This document shows positions 1 through 7,088 of a stretch of 37,692 bases of DNA, one piece after another; position 1 is the first letter of the stretch; each line of letters starts with the position of its first letter. Below the pieces are notes generated by a model. That model saw only the letters and a list, made by a program, of their open reading frames with translations. It was not told where the DNA came from and did not search any database. Position numbers and translations under genes: made by a program. The DNA comes from UMGS1696 sp964463375 (GTDB lineage: Bacteria > Bacillota > Clostridia > Oscillospirales > CAG-272): contig CAYXBQ010000026.1 in assembly GCA_964463375.1 (NCBI GenBank), positions 1-37,692 of the forward strand. Reading direction: 5' to 3'.

Positions 1-3
1 TCA

Positions 4-284
4 ACTGGCGTTGGGCTTTGCACCTCCCGTGGGGGTGATTGTACTGGCGTACGGCGTGTTGACTCCGTTGGGTTTTCCGATTAGTATCGGAAGGAATGCC
101 TCACTCAACGAGTTGAGTGGGCAGGCGGCGTGAAAGGATAGGGGAGGTGAGATCAAACTTCCTCGTCAGTTTGTCCCCTTCCTACCCTTTCACGCTGCCC
201 GCGTAGGGCATTCCCACGATACTAATCGTGAAAACAATCCGTCAGCAAGCCGTACGCCAGTACAAAAACAAGCCCAACGCCAGT
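4..284. repeat. Outer inverted arms flanking the first palindromic element
   Basis: A 15-base arm, ACTGGCGTTGGGCTT, at 4-18 is repeated inverted at 270-284. It resembles the tip of the inner element's own terminal repeat (ACTGGCGTACGGCTT), so the outer pair may be the ends of a related element into which the inner one inserted, or simply an extension of one long palindrome. The window starts at base 1, so the true left end may lie outside. Confidence 0.55.
39..266. repeat. Palindromic MITE-like element, copy 1
   Basis: The ends are near-perfect inverted repeats of about 26 bases: TGTACTGGCGTACGGC at the left (from 40) and GCCGTACGCCAGTACA at the right (to 264). Further paired segments lie inside in mirror order: CGATTAGTATCG against CGATACTAATCG, GGAATGCC against GGCATTCC, and GCGTGAAAGG against CCTTTCACGC. 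The whole unit could therefore fold into one long hairpin. A small palindrome, CTCAACgaGTTGAG, sits near position 106. It has no coding capacity. A second copy lies at 4918-5164 with the same tips. It is probably a non-autonomous element mobilised in trans, or a repeated structured intergenic sequence; no transposase was recognised in the window. Confidence 0.75.
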
Positions 285-386
285 GCAAACTTCATACCCC
301 GTTCATATTTCTATGGTATACTATCTCCCAAAACGTACATCATATATGGATCACCCCCTTGTGGGTGAAGCGAAGGAGGAAATGCC

Positions 387-773
387 ATGCAGGAATCTGG
401 GGAAATGTATCTCGAATCCATCTATGTCCTCTCTAAGGAGCATGGACATGTTCGGTCTATTGATATTTGTGAATACCGAGGATACTCCAAGCCCAGCATC
501 AGCCGTGCCGTGGGGCTGCTCAAGCAAAGCGGTCATATCCTGGTGGACAAGGACGGCTATATCACCCTGACCCCCTCCGGCCTTGCTATTGCGGAGGGCA
601 TCTACGAACGCCATACCCTACTGACCCAAATGCTCACCGGTCTGGGCGTGTCTCCCGAAACCGCCGCCGAGGACGCTTGCAAAATGGAGCATATCCTCAG
701 CGACGAGACCTTTGCAGCCATCAAGCAGCATATGGCAAGGTTCGGCAGCGCAGACACAAACCATAGTAAATAG
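387..773 (+). CDS. DtxR/MntR-family metal-dependent transcriptional repressor
   Basis: A 128-residue protein with the N-terminal winged helix-turn-helix of this family (about residues 5-62, with SKPSISRAV as the recognition helix) followed by the dimerisation and metal-binding region (IYERH near 72-76, EDACKMEH at 95-102). It lacks the SH3-like third domain, so it is the short, MntR-sized form. Candidate ligands Met7, Cys98, Glu101 and His102 line up with Met10, Cys102, Glu105 and His106 of DtxR rather than with the Asp/Glu set of B. subtilis MntR, which hints at iron (inference). The start follows AAGGAGGA at a good distance. An extended -10, TGGTATACT (315-322), lies upstream, without a clear -35. 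No iron or manganese transporter is adjacent, so the regulon is probably elsewhere. Confidence 0.9.
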   Translation: MQESGEMYLESIYVLSKEHGHVRSIDICEYRGYSKPSISRAVGLLKQSGHILVDKDGYITLTPSGLAIAEGIYERHTLLTQMLTGLGVSPETAAEDACKMEHILSDETFAAIKQHMARFGSADTNHSK

Positions 774-780
774 GCAGATA

Positions 781-826
781 CCGTGCGACATTCCACAGCC
801 GTGAGTCGTGCGGTTTTTCTTTTTTC
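781..826 (+). terminator. Rho-independent terminator after the DtxR-family gene
   Basis: CCGTGCGAC (781-789) pairs with GTCGTGCGG (805-813), including two G-U pairs, followed by a long T-rich run. Confidence 0.7.
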
Positions 827-867
827 TGTTTTCCGAAAACTTTTTATCGTTTTTCGATAAATTTATA

Positions 868-896
868 TTGACAAACGAGGAAAAATATGGTATCCT
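868..896 (+). promoter_or_regulatory. Sigma-A-type promoter for the DUF2975 operon
   Basis: TTGACA (868-873), 17-base spacer, TATCCT (891-896). It covers an in-frame ATG at 887, which therefore cannot be the translation start; the ATG at 932 is used instead. Confidence 0.8.
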
Positions 897-931
897 ATAG
901 GCAGAACAAAATCGATCGTGAGGTCTTTATC

Positions 932-1378
932 ATGCAAAAGCGAAACGAATTTTCTTTGTGGCTCTCGCAAGCACTGGCACTGCTCTTTTTTGCGGGACTG
1001 CTCTTTGGTGCCTGTATCCTGCCGGCCTACCTGAACGCCATCGACGGTGGTACCTTTACGCTTACCCAGCACGGCACCATTTTGGCCATCGGCTACGGGA
1101 TCCTTGTGATCGCCGCTCTGGCGGATGTGCTGCTGATCCGGCTGCTATGGCAGGTGCGCCGGGGGAATGTGTTTATCTCCACCAATGTGACCCTGCTGCG
1201 AGGCCTGTCCTGGTGCTGCCTGCTGGCCGGTGCGCTCTTTCTCTGGCTGGGACTTTTCTTTCTTCTATCCTACGCCGTGGCATTTGTGGCGGTGCTGGTG
1301 GGACTGTGTCTCCGGGTGGTCAAGAATGCCTTTGCAGAAGCCATCGAGATCAAGTCGGAAAACGATCTGACGGTGTGA
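932..1378 (+). CDS. DUF2975 family membrane protein
   Basis: A 148-residue protein with four hydrophobic segments (roughly residues 12-32, 50-70, 88-110 and 112-132) and the family's central RRGNVF motif between the second and third. DUF2975 proteins are small membrane proteins of unknown function, almost always encoded next to a short Cro/C1-type HTH protein, as here (the next gene starts 10 bases downstream). The start at 932 was chosen because an earlier in-frame ATG lies inside the promoter, and because GTGAGG precedes 932. The pair may be a membrane-linked sensor and regulator; the signal is unknown. Confidence 0.85.
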   Translation: MQKRNEFSLWLSQALALLFFAGLLFGACILPAYLNAIDGGTFTLTQHGTILAIGYGILVIAALADVLLIRLLWQVRRGNVFISTNVTLLRGLSWCCLLAGALFLWLGLFFLLSYAVAFVAVLVGLCLRVVKNAFAEAIEIKSENDLTV

Positions 1379-1387
1379 GGTGATGCT

Positions 1388-1618
1388 ATGATTCTCATTA
1401 ACCTTGACGTGATGATGGCAAAGCGAAAGATGTCCCTGAACGAGCTGTCCGACCGGGTGGGCATCACCGTTGCCAATCTCTCTATTCTCAAAAACAACAA
1501 AGCCAAGGCAGTGCGCTTTTCCACGCTGGACGCCATCTGCCAAGCCCTGGACTGCACCGTGGCGGACATTCTCGAATACGTACCCACGGACGACCTGCGG
1601 AAGGAGGAAAACGAATGA
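1388..1618 (+). CDS. XRE/Cro-type HTH regulator, partner of DUF2975
   Basis: This 76-residue protein is a single helix-turn-helix domain. The first helices (KRKMSLNELSDRVGIT) and recognition helix (VANLSILKNNKAKAVRF) are typical of the small DUF2975-associated regulators, and STLDAICQALDCTVADIL is the usual ending of the fold. An AGGTGAT ribosome-binding site precedes the start. The stop overlaps the start of the DUF4173 gene (ATGA at 1615-1618), so the two are translationally coupled. It probably controls its own operon. Confidence 0.9.
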   Translation: MILINLDVMMAKRKMSLNELSDRVGITVANLSILKNNKAKAVRFSTLDAICQALDCTVADILEYVPTDDLRKEENE

Positions 1619-2976
1619 ACGAATCCAAATTTGATTCCGAATCCAAGCCTACTGCCGAAACGAGCCCTGTGCCTGTCACCGAAAAGCCGACACACACCTA
1701 CACCACCATCGAAAAATGCTTAGCCCTTGCCCTGATCGGCTGGGGATATGCCTTCTTCCGGCTCTATCCCGTGTATAGGCATCCAAAGTCGGCACTGGTG
1801 CTGCTCTGCTGCCTGTTTGCGCTGACCCTGTTCGTGCTGCACAAAACGGGACACAAGCTCAGGGGTATGGCTTTGGCTGGGTGTCTCTCTGCGGTGCCGG
1901 TATGCCTTTCTCTGGCACTGCCTGCCAATGAACTGATCCACACCCTTGCCTTCCTCTATGGCCTTGCCGCCTTTGCCTACACAGTGTACGCCGCCTGTGG
2001 GAATACGCTGGAAAACGGCTTCTCCGATCTACTCCCCATCGATCTCTTGAAGGCGATCTTCTTTATGCCCTTCTCTGCCCTGGGTGGACTGTTTGCCGCC
2101 CTGCGTTCGGAGAAAAACGGTCACCTGTGCCGCCGCATTTTTGCCGGGATCGGTCGGGTGCTCGGTGGATTTTCGCTGGCACTGATCCCTACGCTGGTGG
2201 TACTGCTACTGTTGTCCTACGACGACAAATTTGTGCAGGAGGTAGGACACGTGCTATCGAAGCTGTATCCCCATGAGAACGTGCTCTCCCACCTACTGTA
2301 CCTCACGCTGGGCTTTCTCTTCGCCATTTACCTCTTTGGTCTGTACACCGCCGCCAAGGAAAACCGCTGTCCCACGCTGCTGACCGCCGATGGTTGTCGC
2401 AAAACGGCCGCCGCCCTGCACAGCTTTTCCCCCATCACCACGGTATCTGCGGTTTTGCCCGTGCTGTTCCTCTACGGCATCTTCCTCTTTACCCAGTGGG
2501 ACAGCTACATCTCCGTTTGGGGAACGCTGCCGGACACGTTGATCTATTCCCAATATGCCCGAGAAGGATTTTTTGAGCTGTGCCTGGTCAGCATGGTGAA
2601 TCTGGTACTGCTGACCGTCTCCGGCATGGCCACCCGGAAGCAAAACGACCGCCCCCATCCGGCATTGCGTGTCCTGCATATCGTGCTGTCCGTGTGTACC
2701 CTGCTCCTGGGCACGACCGCTATGGCAAAGCTCTTTCTCTATATGCGGGTCTACGGACTGACGGAAAAGCGGGTCTATGCGGCATGGTTCATGCTGGTAC
2801 TGGCGTGCATCTTCATTTTGGTGATCGTGAAGCAGTTCTGTCCCCGGCTCCGGGTGGTGGCACTGGCCATGGCGGTCTGCGTGGGGATGTTTGCCATATT
2901 GGCCCTGTCGAACATGAACGAGCGCATCAACAAGTATAACATGGACCACGGTTTTGACGTGACGCTCTGTGAATGA
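1615..2976 (+). CDS. DUF4173/DUF4153-type polytopic membrane protein
   Basis: A 453-residue protein with a short hydrophilic, proline- and threonine-rich N-terminus (about 30 residues) and then roughly ten to eleven membrane segments. The stretches YSQYAREGFFELC (about residues 311-323) and YGLTEKRVYAAWF match the conserved core of the DUF4173/DUF4153 family. Function is unknown; these genes often sit with DUF2975 and small HTH genes in Clostridia. It is the last gene of the three-gene unit starting at 932. No strong terminator follows; the next gene has its own promoter about 85 bases downstream. Confidence 0.8.
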   Translation: MNESKFDSESKPTAETSPVPVTEKPTHTYTTIEKCLALALIGWGYAFFRLYPVYRHPKSALVLLCCLFALTLFVLHKTGHKLRGMALAGCLSAVPVCLSLALPANELIHTLAFLYGLAAFAYTVYAACGNTLENGFSDLLPIDLLKAIFFMPFSALGGLFAALRSEKNGHLCRRIFAGIGRVLGGFSLALIPTLVVLLLLSYDDKFVQEVGHVLSKLYPHENVLSHLLYLTLGFLFAIYLFGLYTAAKENRCPTLLTADGCRKTAAALHSFSPITTVSAVLPVLFLYGIFLFTQWDSYISVWGTLPDTLIYSQYAREGFFELCLVSMVNLVLLTVSGMATRKQNDRPHPALRVLHIVLSVCTLLLGTTAMAKLFLYMRVYGLTEKRVYAAWFMLVLACIFILVIVKQFCPRLRVVALAMAVCVGMFAILALSNMNERINKYNMDHGFDVTLCE

Positions 2977-3060
2977 AGCGGATCTTGCGCCGTTTTCCCC
3001 TTTTTTCCGATCTGCCAAACATTTCTTTCGAAAAAAACACAAAATTTTACATTCCCCCTG

Positions 3061-3089
3061 TTGACCAGAAGCGAAGAATGGTATATAAT
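3061..3089 (+). promoter_or_regulatory. Strong sigma-A-type promoter for the NifU-like/GGGtGRT operon
   Basis: TTGACC (3061-3066), 17-base spacer, TATAAT (3084-3089). Close to consensus, consistent with the strongly biased codon use of the two genes behind it. Confidence 0.85.
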
Positions 3090-3148
3090 ATAGGTTGTTA
3101 GCGTAGAATCACAGCTATGAGCAATCTTAACAAAAGGAGACTATCACT

Positions 3149-3850
3149 ATGGCTAATATTCAGTATTCCCAGGAAGTGGAACATATGTGCTGTGTAGCCA
3201 AGGGTCCTCACCACGGTCCGGCACCGATTCCGGAAGAAGGTAAGTGGATCCAGGCTAAGGAGATCAAGGACATCTCCGCTTACACCCACGGTGTGGGCTG
3301 GTGTGCCCCGCAGCAGGGCGCCTGCAAGCTGTCCCTGAACGTCAAGGACGGTATCATCGAAGAAGCGCTGGTGGAGACCATCGGATGTTCCGGTATGACC
3401 CACTCTGCCGCTATGGCCGCTGAGATCCTGCCCGGCAAGACCCTGCTGGAGGCTCTGAACACCGACCTGGTTTGCGATGCCATCAACACCGCTATGCGGG
3501 AGCTGTTCCTGCAGATCGTATACGGCCGTTCTCAGTCTGCTTTCTCTGAAGGCGGTCTGGTCGTTGGTGCCGGTATGGAAGACCTGGGTAAGGGTGAGCG
3601 TTCCATGGTAGGTACCATGTACGGCACCAAGGCAAAGGGCGTTCGGTATCTGGAAATGACCGAAGGCTACTGCACCAGAATGGCTCTGGACGAAGACGAC
3701 CAGGTAATCGGTTACGAATTTGTTTCTCTGGGCAAGATGACCGACTTCATCAAGAAGGGCATGGAACCCAACGAAGCCTATGAAAAGGCAAAGGGCACCT
3801 ACGGCCGTTTCGCCGATGCTGTTAAGTACATCGACCCGCGTAAGGAATAA
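3149..3850 (+). CDS. IscU/NifU-N-like protein, partner of the GGGtGRT protein
   Basis: A 233-residue protein with the core of the Fe-S scaffold fold: CKLSLNVKDGIIEEA (about 57-71) followed by ETIGCSGMTHSAAMAAEIL (about 75-93) corresponds to the second cysteine region of IscU/NifU. Other cysteines lie at CC (14-15) and GWCAPQQGAC. The third scaffold cysteine region is not evident; the chain instead continues into an extra C-terminal half of about 100 residues (YGRSQSAFSEGG onward). Databases usually name this an iron-sulfur assembly scaffold, but its actual role is not established. AGGAGA precedes the start. Seventeen bases separate it from the GGGtGRT gene, so they form one operon. Confidence 0.8.
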   Translation: MANIQYSQEVEHMCCVAKGPHHGPAPIPEEGKWIQAKEIKDISAYTHGVGWCAPQQGACKLSLNVKDGIIEEALVETIGCSGMTHSAAMAAEILPGKTLLEALNTDLVCDAINTAMRELFLQIVYGRSQSAFSEGGLVVGAGMEDLGKGERSMVGTMYGTKAKGVRYLEMTEGYCTRMALDEDDQVIGYEFVSLGKMTDFIKKGMEPNEAYEKAKGTYGRFADAVKYIDPRKE

Positions 3851-3867
3851 TAGAGGAGGTTAGAAGA

Positions 3868-4866
3868 ATGGCTAATTTTGAAGGTTACGAAAGACGGGAA
3901 GCCAAGATCCTGGCCTGTCTGCAGGAATATGGCATCTCCTCTATCGACGAATGCAAGGAGATCTGCGATGCCAAGGGGATCGACCCCTATAAGATCGTAG
4001 AAGAGACCCAGCCCATCTGCTTTGAAAACGCCAAGTGGGCCTACACTGTCGGTGCTGCTATCGCCATCAAGAAGGGCTGCACCAAGGCTTCTGACGCCGC
4101 TGCTGCTATCGGTATCGGTCTGCAGGCATTCTGCATTCCCGGTTCTGTTGCCGAAAACCGCAAGGTAGGTCTGGGCCACGGTAACCTGGGCGCAATGCTG
4201 CTGTCCGACGAGACCGAATGCTTCTGCTTCCTGGCCGGCCACGAATCCTTTGCTGCTGCCGAAGGCGCTATCAAGATCGCCCTGAACGCCAACAAGGTTC
4301 GTACCAAGCCCCTGCGCGTGATCCTGAACGGTCTGGGCAAGGACGCTGCCATGATCATCTCCCGGATCAACGGCTTCACCTATGTAGAGACCGAATTCGA
4401 TCCCTACACCGAAGAAGTAAAGGTGATCTCTGAGAAGGCATACTCCAAGGGTCCCAGAGCAGATGTAAAGTGCTACGGTTCTGACAACGTACCGGAAGGC
4501 GTTGCCATCATGAAGCTGGAGAATGTTGGTGTATCCATCACCGGTAACTCCACCAACCCCACCCGGTTCCAGCATCCCGTTGCCGGTACCTACAAGAAGT
4601 GGTGCAACGAAAACGGTAGAAACTACTTCTCCGTTGCATCCGGTGGTGGTACAGGTCGTACGCTGCATCCCGACAACATGGCCGCAGGTCCTTCCTCTTA
4701 CGGTATGACCGACACCATGGGTCGTATGCACTCTGACGCACAGTTCGCAGGTTCCTCCTCCGTTCCGGCTCACGTAGAAATGATGGGTCTGATCGGCGCC
4801 GGTAACAACCCCATGGTTGGTATGACCGTTGCTGTAGCTGTTGCTGTGGAAGAGGCAAGCAAGTAA
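3868..4866 (+). CDS. GGGtGRT family protein
   Basis: A 332-residue protein carrying the family signature SGGGTGRTLHPDN (about residues 254-266). Its N-terminus has several cysteines (residues 17, 29, 33 and 51) and is followed by Gly/Ala-rich, helix-forming segments (GAAIAIKKGCTKASDAAAAI; LGHGNLGAMLLSD). The family is widespread in anaerobic Clostridia and related phyla, nearly always behind a NifU-like gene as here, and its reaction is unknown. The ribosome-binding site GAGGAGG and highly biased codon choice suggest an abundant protein. Length is normal and the reading frame intact. Confidence 0.88.
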   Translation: MANFEGYERREAKILACLQEYGISSIDECKEICDAKGIDPYKIVEETQPICFENAKWAYTVGAAIAIKKGCTKASDAAAAIGIGLQAFCIPGSVAENRKVGLGHGNLGAMLLSDETECFCFLAGHESFAAAEGAIKIALNANKVRTKPLRVILNGLGKDAAMIISRINGFTYVETEFDPYTEEVKVISEKAYSKGPRADVKCYGSDNVPEGVAIMKLENVGVSITGNSTNPTRFQHPVAGTYKKWCNENGRNYFSVASGGGTGRTLHPDNMAAGPSSYGMTDTMGRMHSDAQFAGSSSVPAHVEMMGLIGAGNNPMVGMTVAVAVAVEEASK

Positions 4867-4873
4867 TGAAATG

Positions 4874-4902
4874 AAAAAGGAGCTGCAAGGCTCCTTTTTT
4901 TA
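4874..4902 (+). terminator. Terminator of the GGGtGRT operon
   Basis: AAAGGAGC, six-base loop, GCTCCTTT, then a run of T. A compact, strong intrinsic terminator. Confidence 0.9.
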
Positions 4903-4917
4903 TTTTCCTCAAAGGGG

Positions 4918-5164
4918 TTTTGTACTGGCGTACGGCTTGTTGACTCCGTATGGGGTCTCCGATTAATATCGGAAGGAATGCCTCACTCAACATAGTTGAG
5001 CCACTCAACATAGTTGAGTGAGTAGGATCAACTTCGCCGTAGGCGAATGTTGCGGGGACCAAACTGCCGAAGAAGTTTGAATCCCCTTCCTACCCGTTCA
5101 CGTGAGGCATTCCCCCGAAACTATTCGGAAAACAACCCGTCAACAAGCCGTACGCCAGTACAAA
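4918..5164. repeat. Palindromic MITE-like element, copy 2
   Basis: It has perfect 26-base terminal inverted repeats, 4918-4943 against 5139-5164 (tip TTTGTACTGGCGTACGG). Inside are a doubled small palindrome, CTCAACataGTTGAG (near 4984-5020), a hairpin TTCGCCgtaGGCGAA, and CCAAAC/GTTTG with flanking GGGG/CCCC. It shares tips and inner motifs (GGAATGCC...GGCATTCC, CTCAAC...GTTGAG) with copy 1 at 39-266, but the middle differs. It lies between a terminator and the convergent MATE gene. No clear target duplication is visible. Confidence 0.8.
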
Positions 5165-5182
5165 CCCAGTTGGGGGTTCCGC

Positions 5183-5203
5183 AGAAAGGGGGTCCACCCC
5201 TTT
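5183..5203 (-). terminator. Possible terminator of the MATE gene
   Basis: On the minus strand AAAGGGG, a short loop and CCCCTTT begin at the stop codon, followed by TCT. The T tract is short, so this is a weak candidate. Confidence 0.4.
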
Positions 5204-6569
5204 ACCCCCGTACCGCCCAACGCCCTTGCATGTACCGCAAAAGGTTGATGGTCGCACGGACCAGCTGGTCCAGGGAGATGCAGATCCGCATGGCGATCAC
5301 ACCATAGCCTAACCGGGTGATCAGGAGATAGCTCAACGCTACACGAAAGATCCAGAGACTGCACAGCGATGCAAGCATGGGCGTTTTGGTATCCCCGGCT
5401 CCACGGAGCGCACCGGCGATGGTCTGATGGGTGGCAACGCCCGGTATCGCCCAGGAGCAATAGGCTAAGATCCGTGCCGCTACCGTGACCACCGCTGTGT
5501 CCTCGGTGTAGATCGACGCAATGGGGTAGCCACAGGTTAGAAATACCACCACCAGCACCGCACTCATGCTCAGTGCCGTGGCTAAGATCATGCCGGTCAT
5601 CGCTCTGGCCTTGTCCATGCGCCCCTCTCCGATGGCTTGCCCCATGCAGGTGGTGGAGGCCGTACAGCATGCGCCACCCGTCTGCCACGCCAGCCCTTCC
5701 ACATTGGCGGCGATCTGGTAGGCGGCAAAGTCTGTGGTGGGGATGCCAGCCATGATCTTCGTGCTCAGCACCGCACCGGATTGCAGGATCACCTGCTCCA
5801 TGCCCGACGTAATGCCGATCTTCAGGATCCGTTTCAAAATGGCGATATCCGGCCGGAAGCTGTCCCCACGCCGCACGCTGACCGGGTTTTTGCCAAAGAA
5901 CAGCACGCCCACAGCGATGACAAAGGCGATGACTTTGGACAGTGTCGTTGCCAAAGCCGCACCGGACACACCCATGGCAGGACAGCCTAACTTGCCGTAG
6001 ATGAGAACGTAGTTCAGTCCCACGTTGCCCACGGCGGCGATCAGGTTATACACCATGGGAATTTTGGTAATGCCTACCCCCCGGAGGGCAGCGGTGATGG
6101 AAATGGTCACGGACTGGCAGAAGAAACCGGCGGCAATGATGCGGTAATAGGCCACGGCATCGGCGAAAATCTCATCCTTGGCACCGGCAAAGCGGATGAT
6201 GGGTTCGGCAAAGGTCATACAGCCCGCAGTCAGCACCAGCCCCACCACGGCAAGTAGCACAAAGGACTGCCGGGTGACGGCTCGTGCCTGCTCCATCTTG
6301 CCGGCACCTGTGGCGATGGCGACCGTGGCAGTGGTACCGATGCAAAAGGCCGTGACCACGCAGACCACCAGATTGATGGGAGACGCAGTGATCCCCACCG
6401 CCGCCAGCACCACCGCCGAATCGGGCAGCCGCCCCAGCATGACGGTGTCCACCATACCGAAGATTTGAGACAGCAGCAGCTCCACCAGCGCCGGCAGCAT
6501 GATGGAAAGAAAGAACCCCACATCTCGGCGGGTTAGCTTGTATTTTGGAATATTCTTTATGCCAAACAT
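5202..6569 (-). CDS. MATE family efflux transporter
   Basis: A 455-residue protein with twelve hydrophobic segments in two homologous halves. The first half contains LPALVELLLSQIFGMVDTVMLGRL (in short, QIFGMVDTVMLG, residues 34-45) and the second repeats the pattern with GMEQVILQSGAV and AYQIAANVEGLAWQTGG, both typical of the NorM/DinF-type multidrug and toxin extrusion family. These are cation-coupled exporters; the substrate cannot be told from sequence. The start follows TAGGAG. It is a single-gene unit transcribed from 6615-6644, and the small-peptide locus lies just upstream on the same strand, so read-through from there is possible. Confidence 0.93.
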   Translation of the reverse strand: MFGIKNIPKYKLTRRDVGFFLSIMLPALVELLLSQIFGMVDTVMLGRLPDSAVVLAAVGITASPINLVVCVVTAFCIGTTATVAIATGAGKMEQARAVTRQSFVLLAVVGLVLTAGCMTFAEPIIRFAGAKDEIFADAVAYYRIIAAGFFCQSVTISITAALRGVGITKIPMVYNLIAAVGNVGLNYVLIYGKLGCPAMGVSGAALATTLSKVIAFVIAVGVLFFGKNPVSVRRGDSFRPDIAILKRILKIGITSGMEQVILQSGAVLSTKIMAGIPTTDFAAYQIAANVEGLAWQTGGACCTASTTCMGQAIGEGRMDKARAMTGMILATALSMSAVLVVVFLTCGYPIASIYTEDTAVVTVAARILAYCSWAIPGVATHQTIAGALRGAGDTKTPMLASLCSLWIFRVALSYLLITRLGYGVIAMRICISLDQLVRATINLLRYMQGRWAVRG

Positions 6570-6614
6570 GGTATGTAACTCCTATGATTCTGATAAGGGG
6601 ATGATCCTTACCAT

Positions 6615-6644
6615 ATTATAGGCGTATCGGCGGGGTTTGTCAAG
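6615..6644 (-). promoter_or_regulatory. Promoter of the MATE gene
   Basis: Minus strand TTGACA (6644-6639), 18 bases or fewer to TATAAT (6620-6615); the spacer is within the optimal range. Confidence 0.85.
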
Positions 6645-6686
6645 GGGGGATATTTTTGGGCAAAGAAAAAGTGAACCGTATAGGGC

Positions 6687-6715
6687 TTGACAAATGGGAG
6701 ATACCGTGCTATAAT
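6687..6715 (+). promoter_or_regulatory. Promoter of the small RNA in locus 1
   Basis: TTGACA (6687-6692), 17-base spacer ending in TGC, TATAAT (6710-6715). A consensus promoter with no credible protein gene behind it. Confidence 0.85.
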
Positions 6716-6721
6716 AAAAGT

Positions 6722-6838
6722 GGAAACCGAGAAGACGGCTACCACAAAATCTCATCAGGATCTATGAGTTGGAAGCTTGGTACCTTCCTCCTCTATCTAG
6801 TGAGTCACTCTGCTGGTAACAGACGACTCACTTTTTTT
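6722..6838 (+). ncRNA. Candidate antisense small RNA, locus 1
   Basis: A transcript of about 117 nt is predicted from the consensus promoter to a strong terminator. The 5' part has AAGACGGCTACCAC (6732-6745), which also occurs at the 5' end of the opposing peptide mRNA. Then come a small hairpin CTCAT/ATGAG (6751-6768), a hairpin GGAAG-CTTGGTAC-CTTCC (6771-6788), and the terminator AGTGAGTC/GACTCACT (6799-6832) with seven T. It converges on the hydrophobic-peptide gene on the minus strand and overlaps its last codons and whole downstream region, which is the layout of type I antitoxin RNAs such as RatA. Open reading frames here are short and lack a ribosome-binding site. Locus 2 repeats the plan, which supports a functional RNA. 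Confidence 0.7.
6799..6838 (+). terminator. Terminator of small RNA 1
   Basis: Eight-base stem AGTGAGTC (6799-6806) with GACTCACT (6825-6832), then a T run. On the minus strand no T tract follows, so it terminates only the plus-strand RNA. Confidence 0.85.
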
Positions 6839-6947
6839 CTGCACGTGCTTGCTGTATCTTCTGGCAGAGCCAAATGACCTTATCTACGATCGTGATGACC
6901 GCAGCGATCAAACTGATCACAGTAGCGACAAACATGAACATATCCAT
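6828..6947 (-). CDS. Small hydrophobic peptide, toxin-like, locus 1
   Basis: A 39-residue peptide starting MDMFMFVATVISLIAA, with one membrane segment (about 4-22), then a positively charged, polar tail (KIQQARAEKK). GGGGAGG precedes the ATG at 6947 by nine bases. It has its own consensus promoter (7089-7117) and an unusually long leader of about 135 nt. The stop codon lies inside the terminator stem of the opposing small RNA. It aligns with the peptide at 15228 through FMF, then SLIA and ITIVDK. Size and topology match type I toxins (Fst, TxpA or Ibs types), but no named family was recognised and toxicity is inference. A membrane peptide with another role is possible. Confidence 0.68.
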   Translation of the reverse strand: MDMFMFVATVISLIAAVITIVDKVIWLCQKIQQARAEKK

Positions 6948-7046
6948 GCCGTACCGACCTCCCCTCTTTGGTATTCCCATTGAAAAGAGTTCGCAGTAAA
7001 AGTGTCACCCCCCATTCCTTGAACATCGTTCTCGTCTGGGTTTTGG

Positions 7047-7081
7047 GTGGTAGCCGTCTTGTCTTTTATCTCAGTTTCCAC
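7047..7081 (-). repeat. Shared 5'-end sequence of the locus 1 peptide mRNA
   Basis: Read on the minus strand, the start of the predicted peptide mRNA has GTGGAAACTGAG, an insertion, then AAGACGGCTACCAC. The opposing small RNA begins with nearly the same sequence at 6720-6745. The two copies are inverted relative to each other and lie just inside the two promoters. Confidence 0.8.
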
Positions 7082-7088
7082 TAACGCT

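Noticed and set aside
887..931. Upstream ATG for the DUF2975 gene
   Set aside because: It lies between the -35 and -10 of the gene's own promoter and would not be transcribed.
3799..4773. 324-codon minus-strand frame opposite the GGGtGRT gene
   Set aside because: A shadow of a gene with strongly biased codons; no start site, promoter or recognisable domain.
6722..6838. Small RNA 1 as a riboswitch or T-box leader
   Set aside because: The terminator is not followed by a gene on the same strand, the layout is convergent, and a second copy has the same opposing peptide gene.
6656..6877. 73-codon plus-strand frame across small RNA 1
   Set aside because: It begins upstream of the small-RNA promoter, runs through the promoter and terminator, and has no ribosome-binding site.
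6828..6947. Phage holin or other lysis protein
   Set aside because: Only one membrane segment, no phage genes nearby, and a paired opposing RNA at both copies fits a toxin-antitoxin layout better, though toxicity is untested.
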